A program made the translations under genes and the position numbers. DNA of 64,000 nucleotides from Tritrichomonas musculus (taxonomy: Eukaryota > Parabasalia > Tritrichomonadida > Tritrichomonadidae), in NCBI GenBank assembly GCA_039105265.1, contig JAPFFF010000027.1:744001-808000 (forward strand), in the 5' to 3' direction. Of the stretch, positions 9,792 to 20,439 are shown piece by piece (within the stretch, counting starts at the first letter, position 1; every line of letters begins with the position of its first letter). The notes beneath the pieces are model-generated. The model was given only the letters and a program-made list of their open reading frames with translations, made no database searches and was not told the origin of the DNA.

Positions 9792-10314
9792 TTCTCATGC
9801 AAAATTTTGAAAATTTTTCGAGATTATTAACGTACAGATTAGCTTATTTTATTTTTTTTCATATCTTTGAAAGATTTAAGCCAATATATTCTTTATGATT
9901 TTAATTGTTATTCTCTTTGTCTATATAAAAATATGATTTAAATTAAAAATACTACTTTTTTTAAATAGTTAAAAAAAAAAAAAAAAAAACGTTCATAAAT
10001 TAAAACGAATATTAGTCTTCAATAAGATCAAAGACACTTAATTATACAAAGATGTATTATTGATTAACAGTATGTACTTTTTTGGTCATTAAGTCTATAT
10101 TTTCTAATCAAATTTGCATCAATACCCAATTTCAACAAATGGTAATCTTTCATAATTGATTTATCAAATGAAAGTAGATCAATTATTATGAAAAATAAGC
10201 CGAAGTAAAAAAATGCTTTACTAATAATTTTTTTTTTTTAATAAAAATTACATTACTAATAAAATATTCATGTTTAAGTATAATTAAATAAATAAAATAG
10301 TTCATACAAAATGC
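9792..10314. other. Intergenic gap, 5' of the calpain-kinase gene and 3' of the BEACH gene
   Basis: AT-rich, with an A-run of about 20 near 9970-9988. No ORF, RNA gene or clear initiator is seen. The promoter of the minus-strand calpain-kinase must lie at its left part, but no TCA-Y-W motif sits close to that ATG. Confidence 0.4.
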
Positions 10315-13300
10315 TTATTTTGGTAAAGGAACAGACACAAATTTTCTATGTTTTGTTACAATCAGCAGAGAATTGATTTCTGCATAATATTTCATTGTAA
10401 CTGGAAGTTCTCTTATAATTTGAATTGGCTCAGAAAAATTGAGAAAGAAAGCTTCACAAAAAACGACAGAACCGTCATCTTTGACGATTCCTACGTAATC
10501 GAAGCCCTTCTCGTCCATCCATGTGCACCATTGAATTATATTGAATGTTTTTTGAACTTTTCGAATCAAAAAACCGTTAATATTAAACAGATAAATATCT
10601 TGAATTGTAGAAACAACAATGAATCCCCAACCAGGTGTTATGATAATATTTTCAGCAGGCTCATCAGACGTGTAACAAGTGCATTCATAAATTCCAGTCA
10701 GAAGCGAGTAAACGTTGACGTTTCCTTCAATTGAAGTAACTGCCAAAACGTCAAATATTTTAGAAGATGCTATAACTAACGGTTTTTCACAATGTGCACG
10801 ACCTATCTGTTTAAATTCGAGCTCATATTCAATTGTCTTCTTTCCACTTTTTGTGAACAAATTCATTTTTGAATGAGTCGATGAGATTGATGCCAACGAC
10901 AAAACCTCGTTTGAAGTGCTTTCTTCGAGATTCAGGGATGAAAGGGAACGGAAAGACAAGAAAGAAGTTGAAGAAGAAGCCAAAGGCAAGATAATTGATG
11001 AAGAATAAATAACACCTTCACAATTAACAATCGAAATTGAATCACAATTTTCACAAATTAATAAATCGCTCTCAAAAAGTGATGAAATTGAACTGTTACT
11101 GATGCTGCTATTCGAATAACTTGAGATTGAACTCTCAGTAACATACAACAGTTTGTCTTTATTTAGTACAATCATGCAGCTTTCAAGTGAATGATATTTG
11201 CACTTTCCATTCACATCATTCAGGCTTCTTTCATTCGGATCTTTAATCACAACAAATTCGCGTTTCTCAGTCGTCTGTGAATCGCCTTGATTCTCAGAGC
11301 TTGAAAAATCGTTTGTGTTGTAAACTTCAGTTGATGAAGACGTGATTGAATCAGATGGAATCAAATTTATTGAAGCAGGACTCGACATTGAAACTGATAC
11401 AAAATACGTCTCAATTCGGCCGTTGCCGAGGATGTAAACAATTTTGATAAGATTCGAGCTCTCAAAAAGTATCATGGCTGCCTTAATTGAATTCTTATCG
11501 TTGTTGAATTCAATTTTGTCTTCATTTTCTCCATTGTGTGAGAAAAGTGGCAGAACTTCGATTTTTGTCTTCGTTTTTTCATTCATTTCTGCTTCAAATG
11601 GCTCTGTAATTCGGTTTCTTTTAGGATGCTTCATTTTGAACAACGTTTCAGGGATTTGGCCACTTTTTGAAAGACATGTTTCTATGAACTCTTTTCGATC
11701 TTCAGTGCATGATTTGCTATCATTGACTTTCCATATTTTGCTTAATAAAACAGGTGAAAAAACATTGAATTGTTTTTTGGCAGCTTCGCCAGAAGAAGCA
11801 ATGCCGAACATCATATCGATCCATTCATCCAAGTTCTGTGAAACATACTCGCTTTCGAGAGCTTTTCTAAGCAAGTAGACAAGTTCAAAAGGACTTTTGT
11901 TTGCCCAAGTTGGCAAGACAACGTTATCTTTATTATCAAAAATTTTCTGAATTCTTTCATTTTCATTTGAAAATTCTTGCTTTTCATCTTTAACGTTTTC
12001 TTCTTTTCCTTTGAATTCAATGTTGTTCAAGTTGAGAAGAATTTCAGGTTTGTAATAGAATTCAGGTGTCAATTCCCAGCAAGAAGAATTCGATTTCGCT
12101 TGTTCAGCTGAACTAGAAATTGATGAGAAAAGTCGTGCAGATAGATCAAACTTTCCTCCTTCAGTATCAAGATGTAATGAAGTAAAAGGCTCAACATGAA
12201 TCATCCAATAAGAAACAATTGTTGGATTAGATGGAGCATTGAAATAAATCAAGTTATCTTCAGAAATGGGAAGATTTAAATCAAATTTTTGAAGAAGATC
12301 TTTTCGTCTTTCTTCATCTTGAGCTGAAATTGGATAATAAAGATTTCGATAGATTGAATGATCATCAAGAGAAAATGTCGAACAATCATAATTAGAAATA
12401 ATCCATGGAAAAATTGGATAATTCGATGGATCTCGAAAACTTCTTCCTCCAAAAATGTTCATTAACATTAAATAGTCAAAATTTGTGAATTCTCTTTTGA
12501 CCCATTTTTCAGTGAAATTGTTGATTTTATTGAAGAACTTTCGTGCTGAAACACGTTGAATCATGCATGAATCAGGAAGACGAACGAAATTTAGTATCTT
12601 TTTAAGTATCTCTTTAGATTTATAAGGTGCAAAATCGATAAGAATATCATGTCCTTCAATTGTAATGAATTCAAGTGCTGTTTTACGTTGAAGAACTCTT
12701 CTTCTTAAAATAAAAGAAAGAGTTGAAATAGGAATACTTTTTAGTCTTTCAAGAACGACATTTTCTTTTGTCAGTATGAAAGTTGTCTTTCTTGATTTGA
12801 TGATTTTAATCATGTTACATTCGCATTGATATAGAATAGATGATGATGGTGGCATGAATGAGCTTGATCTTTTTCTTTTCGATGTTTCTACAGATCTTAA
12901 AATGCTACTTTTTGCAAATTGACTCACTTTTGGCTGTGTGAAATTCGAACTGAAACGAAAACGATGTTTATAATATCTTTTTTCTTTCAATTTAATTATA
13001 TCACCGAATCTTCTTTCAAGTTCGAAGCTCATTTTGTTACTATGAGCAAGTGAGCTATTCAAAAAGTTTGCATAATGATTGATGCCTTTGAAAGCAATTC
13101 CAACTTTTGATACAGGAAACAAAGAATTGCTTTTAATTGAAGAAAAGAATTCTCTTCCTTTGTTGACGATACTTTTGACTCTCATACTCCATGCCAGAGA
13201 AGTATTAGAAAAGAACTTACGAAGTGATTCATCAAAATTATTATCGCGTGTCAAAATAAAAATTATATTAGATTCGAATGAATTTTTCTCCATTTTCATC

Positions 13301-16300
13301 TGAATCAAATTCAGATATTGTGAGACCCTTTTAAGCACAATTGGTGAAAGATATGATGGTGATGACTGATTGGAAGAATCATTGTTATCATTTGAATTAT
13401 TCGACAACGATAATAATTGACAAATATTCATTAATAATGAATGATATCGATCATCATTTGACAAATGAATTCCAAAGTAATAACGTTTGATTTGGCTTGG
13501 ATCAATTGAGAATAAATTAGCTAAATCTTTTGATGATTTAATGTTCTTTATTTCAAATTTATTCGATGTTTCTCGATATGATCGAACTTGTCTCATTAAT
13601 TCATCTTCTTTTTGATTTCGAAGAGAATTACGATTAAATGTACTTCTTCGTCCTTTTCGACCTTGTGGTTTACTAATAATACTAATATCATTAGAATTAG
13701 AAGGTTGATTCAATATTGAATCAACTAATAAAGATGAATTATTTGTATCTGAAACCAAAAGAGAATTTGAAAACTCTTTTAAAACGTTGGTCGAATCGCC
13801 ATTGGATGTTATTTGAATATGTAATGAATCATTATTATTATCTTCTTCTTGAAGTTTATTGAAAGGAGATGAATCAAAGGATTCTTTCAATGAAGAAGAA
13901 CATTTTTCATAATGAAGAAGAAGTGTTTTTGCACCAATGATGAATAGTTCATTCTTAATTTTATTCGAATTTGTCAAGTTCAAATCAGTCACAGTTTTCA
14001 ATATTTCAAGTCTGATTTCAGATAAAGAAGCGCCTCCAATTGAGTCCAAAAAGTCAATTATAGCTAAAACATTCATTAATAACTCAATTGAGAACTCTTC
14101 AATAATGATTGAACAAATGAAATAAATGACGCTTAAATTGTCAGGCTTATCGATTTGTATTGCTAAAACAATTAAATAAACCATCCAAAACTCATCTTTG
14201 ATTATGTTTTTATACTCAGATTTGGGAATTAATTTTCCAAGTAATTTTGAAACATTAATCAAGTGTTCATTGCCACAATAAGAAGAAATAAGAATAACAA
14301 GAGGATAAATTAAAGGATATTCTGGAAGAATCTGAATTAAATTATCGAGTAATGACTTCAAATCAAAAGAAGAAGTAAAATTATTAAATTTATTATCTTT
14401 AAGTTCTTGAACAGTGTTCAATAAAGAATAAATATTTTTAGCAATTGAATCCTTATCAGAGAAATCATACAATGTTTTTAAGGCATCAATAAAGATATCG
14501 TTATCTTTAATTTTAATGAAAAAGAAGAGAATCTCATTGATGAATTCACGATTTTTGTTTGGACAATTTGTCCTTAAAATTGAGAAATAACGAATGACTT
14601 GCTGGTTGTCTTTACATGAAGCGCAGTGTGATAAAAGTGTGTTAACAACGTCAGTTGATGATTGTTTAGATTTAATATAATTAGATAAAAGACGTTCAAT
14701 ATGTTGCCAACATAAATTTATGTCTAAATTAGGAGATCTTTCATTAACACCTCGAATTAAATTTGTTTCAATTGGTGTGAACCAGAAATACATTCTAACC
14801 ATTGCAATCAAAGTATCGAATCCAATTGAATCATTCAAAATTTGATCACATGCTGAATAAAGTGAAGTTCCCCAATGTTGAGCAATTCGAATCAATTGAG
14901 AAGCTTCAGCACGAATCCAGAGTTCAAAATTAAGAAGAATATGTTTTATTATTTCTGAAATTACATGATGTTCAGTACAGTTTCCAATGATTGAAAAGAA
15001 TCTCATGTAAAGTGAATACGTTAATCTTTTAGGATCAGATTCCATTAATAATTTGGCAATCACTGGAAAGAAAGCAAATCTGGATTGCAATGAAATAGAA
15101 TAATTTAAAACAGTTGAAATTAATGAAAGAATTACACGAAGAAGAATCTCAGGCATCTGATCAAGAGGTGAAAATAAAGGAAGAAATTCAAATATTTGTG
15201 ATTCAGTAAAAACATCGAGAATATTTTTAATTCTACATTTAAAATTCTCAATTACTTGTAATTGATTTGAATACTTCTGGCTTGGTGATGGATAAGAAAA
15301 GATCGGTGAAGGATCAGTTATTTGAGTTCCTGTAACAATTGTAGCAAAACTCATTTCTTTAGTGAATTCAATTGGATATAGTGCAAAGCGTCCAATGAAG
15401 CAAGGAAATCCCTGGAATTCAGAAGAATCATCGTCATTAATTGCATCAGTATAACCGACTTTAAAAGCCATCTTTGAGTTCCTAAAATCAGGGCAAGAAA
15501 TGTAAAATTCATTGGAATAAAAGTCTTTTGTTAGAAGACTAAATGAACAAGTATCATCTGAATTACGAATGAAGGAAAGAATAAACGTGCACCATTGACA
15601 TTTAGGAAACTCTTTAAATAAAGTGCAAGTATAAATGTCGGTTTCAGTTGTAACTCTACAAATGATTGATTCGCCATTGAGAATGTAATTGATGCTGAAA
15701 TGCAAATCGTCGGTCAATCTAAAGAGATAATATTGACGATTCAAAAAGATGGAATAAGGATTGTCAACAAACAAAGATACTTGAATTGTAAAGTTTTGAT
15801 TAATTAAACTTCCATTAATGTTTTTAACACAAATCGTTGGTTCTTGTGAATTGTTTATTGGTAAAATTTGTGTTGATATTTTAACAAGTGATGAAAAACT
15901 ACTATTAAGACTATTTAATATATCAACTGAAAGTTCATGATTCAACGAAATAAGTCGAACTAACTTCGTTGTTACCGCATTGTTGCAAACAACAGTTACA
16001 ATACTCATAATTAATGGAAGTCCAATGTTCTTCATCAATTCAAGATCACAAAGTGCATCAAATTCACAACCTCTAAAAAGAAAAGGTTTCGAAATATTCT
16101 TCATCATTTCAATGAGTAAAAAGTCAAGCTCGCCTCGATGGCATTGACAGATATTAAAAACAGAATGTTTACATAAATTTGAGAAGAACGTTAAAACTTC
16201 TTCAAGTTTATTCTTACTTCGTAAAATACTAAAAGTGAGAGTTATTAATGATGGTTTTTTGATCAAAAACATCGATGACGTTGTGACTGAATGACTCAAG

Positions 16301-18393
16301 CCAATCAAGCCGATAATTGCTGATATCGTCTCGTCAGAGTGATCATTAACTTCAATTTGTCTAACAGCTGATGACAATTGTTTAATCTGGAGATGATTCA
16401 ATGCAAAAGTGTCAGAATTTTGTGATATTTGGGTGAAAAGACGAAGTGTTGATGTCAAAAATGAGGACGATGGATATCGATTCAAAAATGAAATCACTGA
16501 TGATATGATTGGTTCAAAAATTATTTCTGAACGATTCAATATTGAGGCTTCATTAATAATATTAAGAAGGTCATGTGCAAGGCTTTCTTTGTCTGATTGG
16601 CAAACTTTAAAGATGCTGTGAATCATTTGATAAGTGGGCATCATTGAAGCCTTGTCTTTACATAAAACTAAGAATTTTAAAAGACAATTCAAAATGAGTT
16701 TTTGAAGAGTAGATTCCAAAACTCTAGGCAAAAAGCTATTCGTGAAAGTTGCCGATGAGAAGCATCTAACGCAAAGTTCTTCGTCATCAAGAACATAAAA
16801 AATGAATAAAAAAATGGTCGATCGAGCCGATCTATAAATATGAAGATCACTCAATTTATCATCTTCTTCTTTATTAATTGGCACTTTTTCAGTGTCACTT
16901 TTTTCAGCATTCAATTGACCATCATGTGTGTTGACGTCTTCTCGAACACAAAAGTACCAGAGAAGCGAAAGTTGGTGCATTACGAGTGATATTGTGCCTT
17001 CATCAATGATGCCGCTAAGATCGCATTTTGGAAGCTTTTCATGAATCCATCCGATTGTTTCAGCAAACAAAAGAGGGGAATCATTCAAACTCTCAAGAAG
17101 GAACGGAATCATTGCCTTCTGCTTTGTAATGAAAACCTCCATGATGGATTTTCTAATAGACAGAATCAACTCAAAAGAATTATTTTCAAATTCAGCTTTT
17201 TCAGTAAAAAAAAGAGAAATTCCAGACGAAAAGACAACGGGATGAAGAATCGCATTCATTATGTTTTTACTGATTGGAAACTCAATCTTCGTGATGATAA
17301 GAATGAAGATTAAATAAAGAGAATCATTGTTCCAATTCGAAACAAAATTCGCCAGAGAATCGAGAAACAAATTCGCAAACTCGAGATGCAAAAACGACAG
17401 AAAAGAAACAATGTTTGATGCAACATCGAGTTGATCTTTTGTTGCTATCAATTCAATGTTTTGACGGTTTTCAAACGTACTTATTGAAAGTGGAATTAGT
17501 CCTTTTGGCAACGTTTCGGTTGAGTCAAAATTGAATACATAATCTAAATAACCGTCAATTGGGAAAATGAAATTTTGAACAGAAGGAAATGAAAATTGTG
17601 ACTTGATGTTGTTTACTATAATTTGTGGGAACCTTTGAATTATTTCAATGATCGATTGAACATCTCTGAAATTGATCAAAATGGCAAAAAATTCTAATCC
17701 AAATTTGTCAAGTTTTTCAATGAATGGTAAAAGCGCTGAAATTAAAAATGAAAGATTGTGAATAAAGAATTCATCATTCTTAATTGATGATATGTAACTT
17801 AACGTTAATTGCTTCGTTGAATCATCTTTGGCTGTGAGAAATTCTGCAACAAAAAGTTGTAAAAAATCTGGATTTAAATTCGAAATAATTTGTAGAAATA
17901 AATCCAATTCTATCGGAGTATTAGTAATATGGATATAATGCGAAAATACTTCTTTGAGAAAAAATGTTTTGGTATCTTCAGAAATTGAAGGAACTTGGAT
18001 TATTAAATTATATAATAATGTTAATACTTCAGAATCTAAAGAATAACTTTTTAAGCAAAGCCATGATATTAAAAACGCGTATGATATGAGATAATGCTGG
18101 TTATTTGTTGATTTAACGTAGTTTTGTAATAAAGATATATCAAATTGAAAATTTGCCGAAATTGGTGATAAAATATCATGCGCAAAAATATCATTTTCTG
18201 TATTATCAGAAATTGCTTTTAGTTGCTGTTTGTCAATTGTTGGATAACGTAATTTGATAAGATATTGGTGATCGATTTTTGAAAAATTATTATCATTATA
18301 TTTAAGATTTAAAAAAGGCTTGAAGATGTCAAGTAATTGCTGCTTGTCAATCCTAAAAAATCTAAATGTTGAATTACTTTTTTCAGTCTTCAT
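10315..18393 (-). CDS. BEACH-WD40 giant protein (LvsA/neurobeachin family), copy 1
   Basis: This 2,692-residue protein has the standard large-BEACH layout. A long helical armadillo/HEAT-like N-terminal half comes first, with a concanavalin-like beta domain around 860-945. A PH-like domain follows at about 1855-1935. The BEACH domain spans about 1945-2270, carrying FGGRSF, YPIFPWIISNYD near residue 1997 and a WIDMMFG motif near 2190. A C-terminal beta-propeller region occupies about the last 400 residues. BEACH proteins act in membrane fusion/fission, lysosome size control and contractile vacuole or phagosome traffic. Ser/Asn-rich linkers (for example around 1530-1620) are disordered. No signal peptide or membrane segment is seen. 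It is about as long as its family usually is and looks intact. No recognisable initiator lies just upstream. Confidence 0.88.
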   Translation of the reverse strand: MKTEKSNSTFRFFRIDKQQLLDIFKPFLNLKYNDNNFSKIDHQYLIKLRYPTIDKQQLKAISDNTENDIFAHDILSPISANFQFDISLLQNYVKSTNNQHYLISYAFLISWLCLKSYSLDSEVLTLLYNLIIQVPSISEDTKTFFLKEVFSHYIHITNTPIELDLFLQIISNLNPDFLQLFVAEFLTAKDDSTKQLTLSYISSIKNDEFFIHNLSFLISALLPFIEKLDKFGLEFFAILINFRDVQSIIEIIQRFPQIIVNNIKSQFSFPSVQNFIFPIDGYLDYVFNFDSTETLPKGLIPLSISTFENRQNIELIATKDQLDVASNIVSFLSFLHLEFANLFLDSLANFVSNWNNDSLYLIFILIITKIEFPISKNIMNAILHPVVFSSGISLFFTEKAEFENNSFELILSIRKSIMEVFITKQKAMIPFLLESLNDSPLLFAETIGWIHEKLPKCDLSGIIDEGTISLVMHQLSLLWYFCVREDVNTHDGQLNAEKSDTEKVPINKEEDDKLSDLHIYRSARSTIFLFIFYVLDDEELCVRCFSSATFTNSFLPRVLESTLQKLILNCLLKFLVLCKDKASMMPTYQMIHSIFKVCQSDKESLAHDLLNIINEASILNRSEIIFEPIISSVISFLNRYPSSSFLTSTLRLFTQISQNSDTFALNHLQIKQLSSAVRQIEVNDHSDETISAIIGLIGLSHSVTTSSMFLIKKPSLITLTFSILRSKNKLEEVLTFFSNLCKHSVFNICQCHRGELDFLLIEMMKNISKPFLFRGCEFDALCDLELMKNIGLPLIMSIVTVVCNNAVTTKLVRLISLNHELSVDILNSLNSSFSSLVKISTQILPINNSQEPTICVKNINGSLINQNFTIQVSLFVDNPYSIFLNRQYYLFRLTDDLHFSINYILNGESIICRVTTETDIYTCTLFKEFPKCQWCTFILSFIRNSDDTCSFSLLTKDFYSNEFYISCPDFRNSKMAFKVGYTDAINDDDSSEFQGFPCFIGRFALYPIEFTKEMSFATIVTGTQITDPSPIFSYPSPSQKYSNQLQVIENFKCRIKNILDVFTESQIFEFLPLFSPLDQMPEILLRVILSLISTVLNYSISLQSRFAFFPVIAKLLMESDPKRLTYSLYMRFFSIIGNCTEHHVISEIIKHILLNFELWIRAEASQLIRIAQHWGTSLYSACDQILNDSIGFDTLIAMVRMYFWFTPIETNLIRGVNERSPNLDINLCWQHIERLLSNYIKSKQSSTDVVNTLLSHCASCKDNQQVIRYFSILRTNCPNKNREFINEILFFFIKIKDNDIFIDALKTLYDFSDKDSIAKNIYSLLNTVQELKDNKFNNFTSSFDLKSLLDNLIQILPEYPLIYPLVILISSYCGNEHLINVSKLLGKLIPKSEYKNIIKDEFWMVYLIVLAIQIDKPDNLSVIYFICSIIIEEFSIELLMNVLAIIDFLDSIGGASLSEIRLEILKTVTDLNLTNSNKIKNELFIIGAKTLLLHYEKCSSSLKESFDSSPFNKLQEEDNNNDSLHIQITSNGDSTNVLKEFSNSLLVSDTNNSSLLVDSILNQPSNSNDISIISKPQGRKGRRSTFNRNSLRNQKEDELMRQVRSYRETSNKFEIKNIKSSKDLANLFSIDPSQIKRYYFGIHLSNDDRYHSLLMNICQLLSLSNNSNDNNDSSNQSSPSYLSPIVLKRVSQYLNLIQMKMEKNSFESNIIFILTRDNNFDESLRKFFSNTSLAWSMRVKSIVNKGREFFSSIKSNSLFPVSKVGIAFKGINHYANFLNSSLAHSNKMSFELERRFGDIIKLKEKRYYKHRFRFSSNFTQPKVSQFAKSSILRSVETSKRKRSSSFMPPSSSILYQCECNMIKIIKSRKTTFILTKENVVLERLKSIPISTLSFILRRRVLQRKTALEFITIEGHDILIDFAPYKSKEILKKILNFVRLPDSCMIQRVSARKFFNKINNFTEKWVKREFTNFDYLMLMNIFGGRSFRDPSNYPIFPWIISNYDCSTFSLDDHSIYRNLYYPISAQDEERRKDLLQKFDLNLPISEDNLIYFNAPSNPTIVSYWMIHVEPFTSLHLDTEGGKFDLSARLFSSISSSAEQAKSNSSCWELTPEFYYKPEILLNLNNIEFKGKEENVKDEKQEFSNENERIQKIFDNKDNVVLPTWANKSPFELVYLLRKALESEYVSQNLDEWIDMMFGIASSGEAAKKQFNVFSPVLLSKIWKVNDSKSCTEDRKEFIETCLSKSGQIPETLFKMKHPKRNRITEPFEAEMNEKTKTKIEVLPLFSHNGENEDKIEFNNDKNSIKAAMILFESSNLIKIVYILGNGRIETYFVSVSMSSPASINLIPSDSITSSSTEVYNTNDFSSSENQGDSQTTEKREFVVIKDPNERSLNDVNGKCKYHSLESCMIVLNKDKLLYVTESSISSYSNSSISNSSISSLFESDLLICENCDSISIVNCEGVIYSSSIILPLASSSTSFLSFRSLSSLNLEESTSNEVLSLASISSTHSKMNLFTKSGKKTIEYELEFKQIGRAHCEKPLVIASSKIFDVLAVTSIEGNVNVYSLLTGIYECTCYTSDEPAENIIITPGWGFIVVSTIQDIYLFNINGFLIRKVQKTFNIIQWCTWMDEKGFDYVGIVKDDGSVVFCEAFFLNFSEPIQIIRELPVTMKYYAEINSLLIVTKHRKFVSVPLPK

Positions 18394-18635
18394 CTTTTAA
18401 CCTCACAAAAAAATAATTTTCTGAATTTTTTTAACTTAAGTTCTCAAATTAAACCCTTAAATTTATACAATATATCTCAATAAATACATTTGCTTTTTAA
18501 TATTAAATACGCCAAATTTGATAAACATAAAAAAGATATTATTTTGAAACGTTATAAAAGAAAAATTTAATAGTCAATTATTGAACAAAATAAAAATAAC
18601 ATTTTGGTAAAAAAATAAAATTTATTAAATAGATA

Positions 18636-18707
18636 GCCTCGGTATTATAACGGTTAGAATAGATGCTTTACACGCATTTGACCGCGGTTCGACTCCGCGC
18701 CGAGGCA
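18636..18707 (+). tRNA. tRNA-Val (TAC)
   Basis: A full 72-nt cloverleaf can be drawn. The acceptor stem GCCTCGG pairs perfectly with CCGAGGC, with discriminator A. The D-arm contains the A-box GGTTAGAATA. The anticodon stem GATGC/GCATT carries the loop TTTACAC, giving anticodon TAC. The T-arm CGCGG-TTCGACT-CCGCG forms a perfect B-box. No intron. It is solitary, between the BEACH and chromo-barrel genes, and is followed directly by a T-run. Confidence 0.95.
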
Positions 18708-18708
18708 G

Positions 18709-18723
18709 TTTTTTTTCTTTTTT
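18709..18723 (+). terminator. RNA polymerase III terminator of tRNA-Val
   Basis: Eight T residues, one C and six more T residues begin two bases after the tRNA discriminator, the standard Pol III stop on the sense strand. Confidence 0.8.
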
Positions 18724-18775
18724 AGATTAAAAAAAAAACATATTTCAATTTTATATTGACAATTTAAAAAATAAC

Positions 18776-20194
18776 TTAATTTTCTTCTTGATTGTCTTTT
18801 TGCTCTTGATTGGTTTCTGGATTTGGATTATTTTTCTCGAAGTAATCGGTCCAATCCTTGTAAGATTTTCCTTCGCCATCAATTAGGTAGTTTTCTTCAG
18901 CATCAACGAATGGAATGTTATATACATATTGTTCTTTTGATGCTTCAGATTCATTTTCTTTTGGTGCTTCAGATTCATTTTCGTTTGATGCTTCTGCCTC
19001 ATTTTCTCCTTCTTCATTTTTATTTTCTCCAAGTGCAAGAACAAAACGGTTCATTTCAGCACTGCTATCCAATGACAATGAATTATCAGGTATATCTGGG
19101 AAAATAAGTGAATTTTTCATTTCAACTGGGCATTTGAACCACTGTGAGATTTTTCTCATGGTATCTTTTTGTGGGCCAAACATTGCCAAAAATGCACTAA
19201 ATTGGACAAAGTCTATATATTTGTATGTCTCTGGATCAAAGAAAAACTGTAATGCTTCTCTTGCATTTGATTCTTTCTGATTTGGTAATTTAAATAATGA
19301 GGCTGCTTTTTTAAGGAAATCTTTTAACGGAATACTTTCTGTTTCGCCAAATGTTTCCTTCCAAAGGACTTGGCATCCTTTCCAGAATTTTGCAACTTCT
19401 TGAGGATTTTGTGTTCCGCCAATCACAAATGGTGGTTCACCGTCATTAACATTCATCATTCTGTATAATTTCTCGAATTCACCCTTTGCTGTTTGAAGAT
19501 TTTCTTGTATAAATGCATCAAATGCTTCAAGAGTTTGCATGCCATTTTGCCATGCCTTATTTACAACGAAGTGGATATCAATGATAGGTTTATTTGAAGG
19601 AGTTCCTCTCTTTCTTTTACGTGTTTGTGGTTCTGAATTTGATTGGCTTCCAGTGTCATAATCATTTGATGGGTCTTCATCAGCTGTTTGAGAATCTTCA
19701 CTTTCGTCATCATCGATATCAATTTCTTCATCATCATCATCGTCTTCTATGAAATCATCATTTTCTTCTTCATCATCGTCCTCAATTTTCTTTTTATTAG
19801 CTTTTGGTTTAGTTTTGGGTTTATCTTGATTTTTCTTTGTTTTTTTCTTCTCAGACTTACTTTCAGTCTTTTTTTCTTTTTTGACTTTTTCTTTTTTAGC
19901 TTTTTCCTTTTTAACTTTTTTGGCTTTTTCTAAACTTCCTTCAACTTTTGATCTTTCCTCTTCTTGCTCCTCAAATATAGCATTATTTTTCTCTGTACGA
20001 AGCAAGAAACGTTGTGCAGTCGGATATTTTTTATCCTCTTGGCTAGATTCATAATGAACACCAAATCCGTTGGAGCCGATCCTTCTGATAACTGCTTTCC
20101 AGATGTCAACTTTATTTTTATCAATGACATAGATTTCTTCTCCTTTGGTGAATTCGTAATTTTTGTCAGGATGTTCAAATTCTGGAGAACTCAT
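18776..20194 (-). CDS. Chromo-barrel/Tudor-knot-like protein with long Lys-rich and acidic tracts
   Basis: This is a 472-residue protein. Residues about 10-70 look like a chromo-barrel/Tudor-knot fold of the MRG15/Esa1 type: FTKGEEIYVID, then WKAVI and a GVHYES strand. That suggests binding of histone tails or nucleic acid. Residues about 85-135 are almost all Lys/Glu, and about 136-190 are strongly acidic (Asp/Glu runs), typical of histone-handling proteins. A basic RKRKRG motif near 190 could be a nuclear signal. Residues about 200-370 form a helical domain I do not recognise (contains FFFDPETYKYIDF). The tail is Glu/Asn-rich. It is divergent from the Vps8-like gene with only about 185-245 bases between them, so the two may share a promoter region. 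A nuclear chromatin role is inferred from composition and the N-terminal fold. Confidence 0.6.
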   Translation of the reverse strand: MSSPEFEHPDKNYEFTKGEEIYVIDKNKVDIWKAVIRRIGSNGFGVHYESSQEDKKYPTAQRFLLRTEKNNAIFEEQEEERSKVEGSLEKAKKVKKEKAKKEKVKKEKKTESKSEKKKTKKNQDKPKTKPKANKKKIEDDDEEENDDFIEDDDDDEEIDIDDDESEDSQTADEDPSNDYDTGSQSNSEPQTRKRKRGTPSNKPIIDIHFVVNKAWQNGMQTLEAFDAFIQENLQTAKGEFEKLYRMMNVNDGEPPFVIGGTQNPQEVAKFWKGCQVLWKETFGETESIPLKDFLKKAASLFKLPNQKESNAREALQFFFDPETYKYIDFVQFSAFLAMFGPQKDTMRKISQWFKCPVEMKNSLIFPDIPDNSLSLDSSAEMNRFVLALGENKNEEGENEAEASNENESEAPKENESEASKEQYVYNIPFVDAEENYLIDGEGKSYKDWTDYFEKNNPNPETNQEQKDNQEEN

Positions 20195-20201
20195 TTATTT
20201 T

Positions 20202-20206
20202 TGTGA
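20202..20206 (-). promoter_or_regulatory. Candidate initiator of the chromo-barrel gene
   Basis: Minus-strand TCACA fits TCA-Y-W. The putative +1 A at 20204 is 10 bases before the ATG at 20194, matching the very short leaders of trichomonad mRNAs. Confidence 0.45.
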
Positions 20207-20403
20207 TAGCCGTTTTCTAAAAACACTGAGGAATTCACTTTAATCCTTTGAAAGGTTAACAATCTTTTGTTAACCATATATATGGAAAGTTTATTCCTCA
20301 TATTAAAAAAAATATCAATTTAGCTTTTTTTGATTATAATCAAAGAAAATATTATAATATATCAAGATATAATTTTTAGATGAATTTGTTTATCAAAAAG
20401 TTA

Positions 20404-20408
20404 TCATT
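20404..20408 (+). promoter_or_regulatory. Candidate initiator deciding the Vps8-like start
   Basis: TCATT lies after the first in-frame ATG (20380) and 34 bases (from +1 A) before the second (20440). If it is the transcription start, the shorter protein starting at 20440 is the real one. Confidence 0.45.
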
Positions 20409-20439
20409 TCAATTATTTTATATAGAAAAAATTTTTATA

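Noticed and set aside
20380-20439. Longer Vps8-like start at 20380
   Set aside because: The only good initiator (20404-20408) lies after it and the extra 20 residues look like AT-rich leader sequence.
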